DNA from: Prevotella sp. UBA3837
GTDB lineage: Bacteria; Bacteroidota; Bacteroidia; Bacteroidales; Bacteroidaceae
Direction of reading: 5' to 3'
Assembly (NCBI GenBank): GCA_002392835.1
Contig: DGHX01000041.1
Location: 1,714 to 9,550 of the forward strand
Length of the DNA: 7,837 nt
The translations under genes were made by a program, and so were the position numbers. Shown here piece by piece: positions 1 through 5,389 of this stretch; within the stretch, counting starts at the first letter, position 1, and the number at the start of each line of letters is the position of its first letter. The notes below the pieces were generated by a model, which saw only the letters and a list, made by a program, of their open reading frames with translations, did not search any database and was not told where the DNA came from.

Positions 1-320
1 GCGGTGATGAAGGCCATGCGTGTGCCGTCGTTGAGCATGTTATGAATGTCCTGCAGGCTCTCCTCGGCAGCGGCGCGCGCCTTCTCAGGACGGTTGCCTG
101 CGCCCAGGCCCTCGCTGCCCAGCTGCAGCTTCACAGGCACGGGCGAGTCGTTCAGTGCCTGGTTGTCGGTGTTGCAGACGACGAAGGTCACGTCGTGTAT
201 GCCCTCTTTGTACATGTGGTTCACAGCGTTGCCGCCACCGCCGCCCACGCCGATGACCTTGATGATGCTGTGCTTCTCCTCGGGGACGTAGAAATCCTCT
301 AAAATATTGTTGTCGTTCAT
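1..320 (-). CDS. ftsZ: Cell division protein FtsZ, N-terminal part (cut by window edge)
   Basis: This is the first 106 codons of the tubulin-like GTPase that polymerises into the Z ring at midcell and recruits the divisome. The ATG is at 320-318 and the frame stays open to base 1, so the stop and most of the protein lie outside the window. Visible landmarks are the nucleotide-binding glycine loop IGVGGGGGNAV at residues 23-33, the NTDNQAL segment at 50-56, and GLGAGNRPE at 71-79, which matches the family's GLGAG loop. The tubulin signature GGGTGTG would follow just past the edge and is not seen. The 20 residues before the GTPase core are short and acidic. The segment between NTDNQAL and GLGAG looks about three residues shorter than in E. 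coli FtsZ. The gene follows ftsA after 54 nt, the classic ftsA-ftsZ order. Identification is secure; the partial state is due only to the window. Confidence 0.96.
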   Translation of the reverse strand, partial: MNDNNILEDFYVPEEKHSIIKVIGVGGGGGNAVNHMYKEGIHDVTFVVCNTDNQALNDSPVPVKLQLGSEGLGAGNRPEKARAAAEESLQDIHNMLNDGTRMAFIT

Positions 321-341
321 TGCTTCTCTGCTTTTTTGTTA
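321..341 (-). promoter_or_regulatory. A-rich translation initiation region of ftsZ
   Basis: Read on the coding strand, the bases before the ftsZ ATG contain a run of six A followed by purine-rich AGAGAAG ending about 3 nt before the start. It is at best a weak Shine-Dalgarno match. A-rich leaders are the norm in Bacteroidetes, whose ribosomes use the anti-Shine-Dalgarno little. The site supports the ATG at 320 as the start. No promoter-like -7 or -33 box was found in the 54-nt ftsA-ftsZ gap (321-374). Confidence 0.4.
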
Positions 342-374
342 CTGTTTCATCTTTGTGTTCTCTTTTCGCAACGG

Positions 375-1829
375 CTATTCGTCTTTCGTCAGGTCCTCGA
401 CGAAGCCACCCAGCTTGCGTTTGGTGCGGTTCCACCAGCTGTTCTCCTTCTTGCGGCGGCGAGCCTCAGCCTCTTCCTGCTCCTGACGCTCGCGCTCCAG
501 GCGCTCCTCTTCCTCCTTCTTCAGTCGGGCCTCTTCAGCAGCCTGCTGCTCCTCCTGCTGCGTGCGTATGACGCCCTGCTGCGTCTCGTGGGCCTGGCGT
601 GCCTTGCGCTCGGGCAGCTGCGGGCCGCCCTCCGTCTCTTCGTTGCCAAAGAGGTCGCCGGTTTGGCTGAGTCCGCCTCCGGCGCAGTTGATGTCGCCCT
701 TGGCCAGCAGGCCCAGCAGGGTGTTGTACATGCCGTTGTGGGCCTTGATCTGATCGTTGCCCGAGTTGATGGTGGTGGTGACGAACTTCGCCACGCGTAC
801 GCGCTCGATGTGGGTATAGGTGGTGAAGGCCTTCTCGATGTTCTTCATATTGGCACCGCCGCCGGTGATGATGATGCCGCCGAGCAGCTTGTCGGAGAAC
901 TCCGATGGAATCTGATAGCTGACGTTCTCGATAATCTCCTGCATGCGTCCCTCTACGATCTCGATGAAGCGACGGCTCTCCACCTGCCGGTTGGGGTCGA
1001 TGCTGTACTTCAGCGTGGGGTCGATGTCGCTGTTGTCGGTGTAGGCCGAGGCGTACTTCAGCTTCATCTGCTCTGCATCGCTCTCCTCCATCTGCAGCGA
1101 GGCGATGTCCTTGGTGACGTTGTTCGACCCTAATGGTATGACGGCCAGATGGCGCAGCACGTTCTTCCAGAACACGCTGACGGTGGTGGTGTCGGCACCG
1201 ATGTCTACCAGTGCACAGCCGGAGCGTTTCTCCGTCTCGGTGAGCACTGCGTTGGCCAGGGCCAGCGGTGCGAGGTACATCTCGGCCACCTTGATGCCCG
1301 CCGCCTCAAAACAGCTGTTCAGGTTCTGGAAGAAGGCCTTGCGCACCAGGATATTGAGGAAATTGCCCTCGAGCAGCGAGGCACGTATGCCCACGGGGTC
1401 CATCTGCAGCTGTGAGTCGACACGGTATTCCTGCTCAGCCACGTCGAGGATCTTCTGGTCGGGATAGTCCAGGTTCCAGTTGGCATCCATCAGCTCCACC
1501 ACCATGTCCTGTGTGATGATGGTGTCGGCCGGCAGGTTGCGGCTGACGCTGTTGCGCACCGAGCGCAACGACTGTCCGCCCACGCCTACGAAGACCTGCA
1601 TGATGCGGGTCTTGAGCTGTGCTTCGAGCCGTTTGACAATGCCTGTCAGGCACTGGGCCGTCTTGTCGATGTTGTACACTACGCCCTTGCGGATGAAGGA
1701 TGAGGAATCCTCCCTGACCATGGCCAGCACCGAGATGCTGCCGTCGGGCTTCTTCTGTCCGGCAATGCCGGTCACCTTCGAGGAGCCGAGCTCTATTGCC
1801 ACAATGAAATCTTTCAGTTCTGCCACCAT
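375..1829 (-). CDS. ftsA: Cell division protein FtsA with extended C-terminal coiled coil
   Basis: This is an actin-like ATPase that tethers FtsZ filaments to the inner face of the membrane and recruits later divisome proteins. It has 484 residues, against about 420 in E. coli. Seen motifs are the phosphate-1 loop AIELGSSKVTGI (11-22), a 1C-type subdomain around residues 85-170, the phosphate-2 region ALVDIGADTTTVSVF (206-220) and the adenosine loop IIITGGGANMKNIEKAF (319-335). After the core (about residue 380) comes a Gly/Gln-rich linker. A highly charged Glu/Arg/Gln stretch at about 414-462 is predicted to be a coiled coil or single helix. A terminal amphipathic helix with SWWNRTKRKLGGFVEDL (464-480) is the expected membrane-targeting sequence. 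The ATG at 1829 is preceded by an A-rich leader and gives an N-terminus that starts right at the actin fold, so it is the chosen start. ftsQ lies 64 nt upstream and ftsZ 54 nt downstream. The long linker is unusual relative to E. coli but appears to be a Bacteroidetes trait. Confidence 0.97.
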   Translation of the reverse strand: MVAELKDFIVAIELGSSKVTGIAGQKKPDGSISVLAMVREDSSSFIRKGVVYNIDKTAQCLTGIVKRLEAQLKTRIMQVFVGVGGQSLRSVRNSVSRNLPADTIITQDMVVELMDANWNLDYPDQKILDVAEQEYRVDSQLQMDPVGIRASLLEGNFLNILVRKAFFQNLNSCFEAAGIKVAEMYLAPLALANAVLTETEKRSGCALVDIGADTTTVSVFWKNVLRHLAVIPLGSNNVTKDIASLQMEESDAEQMKLKYASAYTDNSDIDPTLKYSIDPNRQVESRRFIEIVEGRMQEIIENVSYQIPSEFSDKLLGGIIITGGGANMKNIEKAFTTYTHIERVRVAKFVTTTINSGNDQIKAHNGMYNTLLGLLAKGDINCAGGGLSQTGDLFGNEETEGGPQLPERKARQAHETQQGVIRTQQEEQQAAEEARLKKEEEERLERERQEQEEAEARRRKKENSWWNRTKRKLGGFVEDLTKDE

Positions 1830-1850
1830 GTTATTATTGTTTTTTAGTTG
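1830..1850 (-). promoter_or_regulatory. A-rich translation initiation region of ftsA
   Basis: On the coding strand the bases just before the ftsA ATG are almost entirely A and T, with ACTAAAAAACAATAATAAC directly upstream and no Shine-Dalgarno match. This fits the unstructured A-rich starts of Bacteroidetes and supports the ATG at 1829. It separates the start codon from the 8-bp repeat array further upstream. Confidence 0.4.
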
Positions 1851-1890
1851 TTTCGGTATTTCGGTGTTCCGGTATTTCGGAGTTTCGGTA
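1851..1890. repeat. 8-bp tandem repeat, five units, in the ftsQ-ftsA gap
   Basis: There are five head-to-tail 8-mers on the plus strand: TTTCGGTA at 1851-1858, TTTCGGTG at 1859-1866, TTCCGGTA at 1867-1874, TTTCGGAG at 1875-1882 and TTTCGGTA at 1883-1890. The first and last are identical; the others differ by one or two bases. The array fills most of the 64-nt spacer and ends 3 bases before the ftsQ stop (1896-1894). On the transcript it reads as a purine- and A-rich TACCGAAA repeat with little self-pairing. Function is unknown. It could be a slippage-prone spacer or part of a dispersed intergenic repeat family. Confidence 0.85.
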
Positions 1891-1893
1891 TCT

Positions 1894-2634
1894 CTATTTC
1901 TTCTTGCAAACTATCTGGTTGTCATATTCCACGCTGATGCGCGAGTACTTGTTCCAACCAGCCTGGCTGAGGCCGTATTTGTAGAACTTGCGCAGACGCT
2001 CGAGTTTCTTGGCCACGCCTACTGGGCGGCCCAGGCTTACGATGTGTCCTCCCACGCGGGGCACCAGTTCGATGGTGCTGTCGGCCAGCACGTTGAGTTG
2101 CTCCACCTGGTTGCGCCAGAAGTCATCGCCCACGATGAGCCGTCCGATGGGAGCCAGCACGCGGCTGGCGAAGGCCCGGTCAATGTGGCCCGTGGCCACC
2201 ATGAGGTTGCACGAGTAGCCGGTGTTCTGCAGCGTCAGCCCGTCCTTGTCCACGTAGTAGTCGTCGCCGTTGCGGGCCATGACGCGCACCACAGGCACGC
2301 GCTCAGTGATGTGTACGCTCACCTTTCCAGCCTGCGTCTTGAAGCACTCGGCCTTGTCGATGAGCTGCTGCTGTTCGAGCCATTCCTCCATGGCACGCAG
2401 GTTCACGTCGATGAGCATACGTCCCTCGGGGTTGACATTTCCCTCGTCGAGCATGTGGCGCACGTCGGCAGGCGTGAGGAAGCCGGCTATGACCCCTTTC
2501 TCGATGACGACATTCACTCCGGCGCACACGGTCTTGCGCTCAGCAGGCTTGTTGAAGGCCGTGATGGCCAGCAGCAGGTAGATGCCGATGATGACGTTGA
2601 AGGTGATGACCAATGCTTTTTTCCAGTTCACCAT
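1894..2634 (-). CDS. ftsQ: Cell division protein FtsQ (POTRA-domain divisome protein)
   Basis: This is a bitopic inner-membrane divisome protein that links cytoplasmic FtsZ/FtsA to the septal synthases through the FtsQ-FtsL-FtsB scaffold in the periplasm. It has 246 residues, near E. coli's 276 and typical of the shorter Bacteroidetes form. A short basic start (MVNWKK) precedes one hydrophobic membrane helix at about residues 7-27, giving a cytoplasmic N-terminus and periplasmic body. Residues about 38-112 fit a POTRA fold: a strand, then LTPADVRHML, a strand with LIDVNLRAMEEWLEQ, and KVSVHITERVPVVRV. The following DDYYVDKDGLTL matches the conserved start of the FtsQ beta domain. The C-terminus NQIVCKKK resembles other Bacteroidetes FtsQ proteins. 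FtsQ diverges strongly between phyla, so the call rests on the fold-like pattern plus its place between murC and ftsA. The ATG at 2634 lies directly after a repeat-rich leader. Confidence 0.92.
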   Translation of the reverse strand: MVNWKKALVITFNVIIGIYLLLAITAFNKPAERKTVCAGVNVVIEKGVIAGFLTPADVRHMLDEGNVNPEGRMLIDVNLRAMEEWLEQQQLIDKAECFKTQAGKVSVHITERVPVVRVMARNGDDYYVDKDGLTLQNTGYSCNLMVATGHIDRAFASRVLAPIGRLIVGDDFWRNQVEQLNVLADSTIELVPRVGGHIVSLGRPVGVAKKLERLRKFYKYGLSQAGWNKYSRISVEYDNQIVCKKK

Positions 2635-2635
2635 G

Positions 2636-2665
2636 GGATTTACGATTTACGGATTTTCGATTTAC
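2636..2665. repeat. 15-bp tandem repeat, two units, abutting the ftsQ start
   Basis: Plus-strand GGATTTACGATTTAC at 2636-2650 is followed by GGATTTTCGATTTAC at 2651-2665, which differs by one base. Each 15-mer is itself an 8+7 doublet of GATTTAC. Only one base (2635) separates it from the ftsQ ATG (2634-2632), so the transcript reads GTAAATC repeats into the start codon. The same 15-mer stands before murC. It may serve as an unstructured ribosome-loading leader or be a dispersed repeat; the sequence alone does not decide. Confidence 0.85.
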
Positions 2666-2691
2666 GGTTTTATTACTACAGCGGTTGCATT

Positions 2692-2719
2692 ATTCACTCT
2701 TCACTATTCACTCTTCACT
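2692..2719. repeat. 7-bp tandem repeat, four units, spanning the murC stop codon
   Basis: On the plus strand, ATTCACT at 2692-2698 and 2706-2712 alternates with CTTCACT at 2699-2705 and 2713-2719. This makes two perfect copies of a 14-bp unit. On the coding strand it reads AGTGAAG/AGTGAAT. The murC stop TGA (2710-2708) lies inside the array, and the last three codons before it (Ser-Glu-Glu) are repeat-encoded. A gain or loss of one 7-bp unit would shift the frame at the very end of MurC, which should be tolerated. Confidence 0.85.
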
Positions 2720-4096
2720 CTTCCTCTTCAGGATGTTCGCTATCTGCGGCACCTGCTCGTCCAGGTCGCCGGCCCCGAGTACGATGAGCACATCGAAGGA
2801 GCGGCTCTTCACCAGGGGCAACACCTCGTCCTTCGTGATGAGCTGCTTCTCAACGCCTGGTGCCAGCAGGTCGTAGATGAGCTTCGAGGTGACGCCCTCG
2901 ATGGGTGCCTCGCGGGCAGGATAGATGTCCGTGAGTATGACCTCGTCGAGCTGGCTCAATGCCTCGGCAAACTCGCGGTAGAAGTCGCGGGTGCGGGTGT
3001 AGAGGTGCGGCTGGAAGATGGCCGTGATGTGACGGTCGCGGTAGAGCTGGCGTATGGAGCGTGCGCTCTGGTAAATCTCCTGCGGATGATGGGCATAGTC
3101 AGAGAGAAACACCAGTTGTGGCGTCTTGATCTTGAAGTCGAAACGGCGGTCGACACCGCTGAACGAGAGCATGCCCACGCGCAGCTCGTCGGCCGTGCAG
3201 CCTGCCAGCTGTGCCATAGCCATGGCGGCAATGCCGTTCTCGATGTTGATGGGCACGGGCTGGCCCAGTTCGATGTTCTTCACACACTCGATGGGCGACA
3301 CGAAGTCGAAGCTGATCTCTCCGTTTTCAATGCGGATGTTCTCAGCATGGAAGTCGCCCTCGCTGAGGCTGTAGTCATAGCGTCGTACGCCAGGCTGCAG
3401 GTTCTCCTGCATCTCCAGTCCGCGGTGGATGATGAGTGCGCCTTCGGGCTGTATGAGCTCGGTGTAGTGGCGGAAGCTCTCCAGGTAGGCCTCCTTCGTG
3501 CCGTAGATGTCGAGGTGGTCAGGGTCGGTGGCGGTGATGACGCTCATGTAGGGGCGCAGGTGGTGGAAGGAACGGTCGAACTCGTCGGCCTCTATCACCA
3601 CGTAGTCCGACTGCGGGCTGAGGATGTAGTTTGTGCCGTAGTTCTTGGCAATGCCGCCCAGGAAGGCGTTGCAGTCCAGGTGGCTCTGGTGCATGATGTG
3701 CGCACACATCGAACTGGTAGTGGTCTTGCCGTGGGTACCGGCCACGCAGAGCCCACGCATCTGGCGTGTGAGTATGCCCAGCACCTGGGCGCGCTTCTGC
3801 ACCTCGAAGCCATTCTGGCGGAAGTACTGCAGCTCCTGATGGGTGTCGGGCACGGCAGGCGTATAGACGACGAGCGTGTGCTCAGGATTCTTGCATGCGT
3901 GGGGAATCTCGCCGACGTTCTCATCATAGTGCAGCAGTGCCCCCTCCTTCTCCAGGCGGCGTGTCAGTTCAGTGGGTGTGCGGTCGTAGCCGCCCACCAC
4001 GAGCCCACGGCTGATGAAGTAACGCGCGATGGCGCTCATGCCGATGCCTCCGGCACCGATGAAGTAAACGGCTTTTATGTCTTTAGGGTCCAACAT
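2708..4096 (-). CDS. murC: UDP-N-acetylmuramate--L-alanine ligase MurC
   Basis: This is a cytoplasmic ATP-dependent ligase that adds L-alanine to UDP-MurNAc, the first amino acid of the peptidoglycan stem (EC 6.3.2.8). It has 462 residues, the usual size. The N-terminal UDP-binding domain carries GAGGIGMSAIA (14-24). The central ATPase domain has the P-loop AGTHGKTTTSS (119-129), EADEFDRSF (169-177) and DPDHLDIYG (191-199). The C-terminal domain has SGVDRRFD (313-320), DYAHHPQE (333-340), FQPHLYTRTRDF (361-372) and LTDIYPAREAPIEGV (388-402). DYAHHP and the HGKTTT loop separate MurC from MurD, MurE and MurF. The usual G-x-H-N motif reads VPINIEN at 281-287, without the histidine. The ATG at 4096 opens right at the Rossmann strand and is the natural start. 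murG lies 92 nt upstream and ftsQ 73 nt downstream; murB, which follows murC in E. coli, is absent here. Confidence 0.98.
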   Translation of the reverse strand: MLDPKDIKAVYFIGAGGIGMSAIARYFISRGLVVGGYDRTPTELTRRLEKEGALLHYDENVGEIPHACKNPEHTLVVYTPAVPDTHQELQYFRQNGFEVQKRAQVLGILTRQMRGLCVAGTHGKTTTSSMCAHIMHQSHLDCNAFLGGIAKNYGTNYILSPQSDYVVIEADEFDRSFHHLRPYMSVITATDPDHLDIYGTKEAYLESFRHYTELIQPEGALIIHRGLEMQENLQPGVRRYDYSLSEGDFHAENIRIENGEISFDFVSPIECVKNIELGQPVPINIENGIAAMAMAQLAGCTADELRVGMLSFSGVDRRFDFKIKTPQLVFLSDYAHHPQEIYQSARSIRQLYRDRHITAIFQPHLYTRTRDFYREFAEALSQLDEVILTDIYPAREAPIEGVTSKLIYDLLAPGVEKQLITKDEVLPLVKSRSFDVLIVLGAGDLDEQVPQIANILKRKSEE

Positions 4097-4098
4097 GG

Positions 4099-4150
4099 GG
4101 ATTTACGATTTACGGATTTACGATTTACTTATTTTCGATTTTCGATTTAT
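4099..4150. repeat. 15-bp tandem repeat abutting the murC start, with degenerate tail
   Basis: There are two perfect plus-strand copies of GGATTTACGATTTAC at 4099-4113 and 4114-4128, the same unit found before ftsQ. They are followed by decayed units at 4129-4150 (TTATTTTC, GATTTTC, GATTTAT). The array begins two bases upstream of the murC ATG (4096-4094) and takes up over half of the 92-nt murG-murC gap. Transcribed, it is A-rich GTAAATC repeat with little internal pairing. Confidence 0.87.
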
Positions 4151-4161
4151 CAGACCTGCTA

Positions 4162-4181
4162 ACAGCGTAGCGATTCGCTGT
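4162..4181. other. Small inverted repeat in the murG-murC gap
   Basis: ACAGCG at 4162-4167 is complementary to CGCTGT at 4176-4181 around an 8-base loop. A competing 4-bp stem with a 3-base loop is AGCG at 4169-4172 with CGCT at 4176-4179, and GCTA at 4158-4161 can pair with TAGC at 4168-4171. It lies 8 to 27 bases after the murG stop on the coding strand. No U-run follows, so it is not a standard terminator. It may be a weak pause or mRNA-processing hairpin, or chance. Confidence 0.4.
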
Positions 4182-4188
4182 CTTGCTA

Positions 4189-5346
4189 TTATCGTTTGGC
4201 CAGCTTGATGACCTCGCGGGCTATGATGGCGGCGCTGTCGGGTAGTGCCATCTTCAGCACGTTCCGGCTCAGCGACTGCAGCTTGTCATCGTCCTTGGCA
4301 GTGGCAATGGCCAGTGCTATCAGCTTTTCAGGTGCCTCGCTGTCCTTCACGTAGAGGGCGGCGTCGCGGTTCACCAGTGCCAGTGCGTTCTTCGTCTGGT
4401 GGTCTTCGGCCACATTGGGGCTGGGGACCAGTATGACCGGCTTGCCGATGAGGCAGAACTCGCTGATGCTGCTGGCTCCTGCCCGGCTGATGACCAGGTC
4501 GGCAGCGCGGTAGGCGGCCGCCATGTCGCTGATGAAGTCGGTGACGACGAGATTCTGCGGCTGTCCCTTCTGCTTCAGCTCTTCGGCAATGGCCTGGCTG
4601 TAGTACTTGCCCGTCTGCCAGATGAACTGCATGCCCGACTGCTCTATCTCCTTCAGGTGCTGCAGCACGCTCTCGTTGATGGTGCGTGCGCCCAGGCTGC
4701 CGCCCACCAGCAGGATGGTTTTCAGGCCCGGCTTCAGTCCGAAGGCCTGCAGTGCCTCCTCGCGTGTCGTCGCCGAGGCGAGCAATGCCTGCCGCACGGG
4801 GTTGCCGGTGAGCATGATCTTCTCCTTGGGGAAGAAGCGCTCCATGCCCTCATAGGCCACGCATATCTTAGCAGCCTGCTTGGCCAGGTTCTTGTTAGCC
4901 AGTCCGGCATAGCTGTTCTGCTCCTGCAGCAGGGTGGGAATGCCCATGCTGTTGGCAGCGCCCAAGGCAGCACTGCTGGCATATCCGCCCACGCCGACGG
5001 CGACGTGGGGCCGGAACTCCTTCAGCAGCTGCTTGGCCATGCGCTTGCTCTTCAGGTAGTCGAGGGCCACGCCGATGTTGGCCGGTTTCCACAGCGGACG
5101 GAAGAATCCGCGTATGGGCAGGCCCTTGATGTCGTAGCCAGCCTGCGGCACGCGCTGCATCTCCATGCGGCCCTCGGCCCCCACGAAGAGTATCTGCGCG
5201 GTGGGCTCCAGCTCGCGAATGGCATTGGCAATGGAGATGGCGGGGAAGATGTGGCCTCCCGTTCCGCCACCACTGATGACGACGCGAAGTGCCTCCTGGC
5301 CTTCGCCGGCAGCTTGCTGCCCTCTGTTCTGCTCCGTATGATTCAT
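4189..5346 (-). CDS. murG: Lipid II-forming GlcNAc transferase MurG
   Basis: This is a peripheral inner-membrane GT-B glycosyltransferase that transfers GlcNAc from UDP-GlcNAc to lipid I, giving lipid II (EC 2.4.1.227). It has 385 residues against about 355 in E. coli; most of the excess is a hydrophilic Gln/Glu-rich N-terminal tail of about 20 residues before the first strand. The acceptor-side domain has SGGGTGGHIFPA (25-36), with His32 at the position of the conserved catalytic-site histidine, then VGVGGYASS (117-125) and LLQEQNSYAGLANK (139-152). The donor domain has LVGGSLGAR (213-221), TDFISDMAAAYRAADLVISRAG (269-290), and SSISEF with Glu296, which is expected to hold the UDP-GlcNAc ribose. 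It ends in PSPNVAEDHQTKNA. No other Met, and no GTG that I can see, lies between 5346 and the GGGTGG loop, so the ATG at 5346 stands. It follows ftsW by 43 nt. Confidence 0.97.
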   Translation of the reverse strand: MNHTEQNRGQQAAGEGQEALRVVISGGGTGGHIFPAISIANAIRELEPTAQILFVGAEGRMEMQRVPQAGYDIKGLPIRGFFRPLWKPANIGVALDYLKSKRMAKQLLKEFRPHVAVGVGGYASSAALGAANSMGIPTLLQEQNSYAGLANKNLAKQAAKICVAYEGMERFFPKEKIMLTGNPVRQALLASATTREEALQAFGLKPGLKTILLVGGSLGARTINESVLQHLKEIEQSGMQFIWQTGKYYSQAIAEELKQKGQPQNLVVTDFISDMAAAYRAADLVISRAGASSISEFCLIGKPVILVPSPNVAEDHQTKNALALVNRDAALYVKDSEAPEKLIALAIATAKDDDKLQSLSRNVLKMALPDSAAIIAREVIKLAKR

Positions 5347-5348
5347 TT

Positions 5349-5378
5349 TTATCTATTATGCTCTTTGTTATACATCAT
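5349..5378 (-). other. Candidate 9-codon mini-ORF just upstream of murG
   Basis: Within the AT-rich ftsW-murG gap (36 of 43 bases A or T) the coding strand holds ATG ATG at 5378-5373, encoding MMYNKEHNR, then TAA at 5351-5349. The TAA ends two bases before the murG ATG at 5346. This close spacing would allow termination-reinitiation coupling. However, an ORF this short is expected by chance in AT-rich sequence, there is no ribosome-site evidence, and the peptide resembles nothing I know. Treat it as a possible leader ORF only. Confidence 0.2.
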
Positions 5379-5389
5379 ATTATTATATA

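Noticed and set aside
336..1133. A 265-codon, Leu-rich plus-strand frame that looks membrane-like at its start
   Set aside because: The leucine runs are the complement of the Glu/Gln/Lys coiled-coil codons of ftsA.
1851..1890. CRISPR array or operator-like iterons
   Set aside because: The units are 7-15 bp, directly adjacent with no spacers, and imperfect. No cas or replication genes are nearby.
1480..2787. A 435-codon plus-strand open frame antisense to ftsQ and part of ftsA
   Set aside because: It crosses two well-supported genes and their spacer, changes composition at each boundary, and its C-terminal part simply translates the intergenic repeats.
2582..4162. A 526-codon open frame on the plus strand, antisense to murC
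   Set aside because: murC on the minus strand has every family motif in order. The antisense frame has Val/Leu/Ala/Asp/His-rich composition typical of a codon-bias shadow and no recognisable domain.
4162..4188. Rho-independent terminator after murG
   Set aside because: The stem is only 6 bp, with an 8-base loop and no following U-run, and the cluster continues in the same direction.
5347..5389. Internal promoter before murG
   Set aside because: The gap is AT-rich, but the coding strand has no TAnnTTTG -7 box paired with a -33 element, so a promoter cannot be supported.
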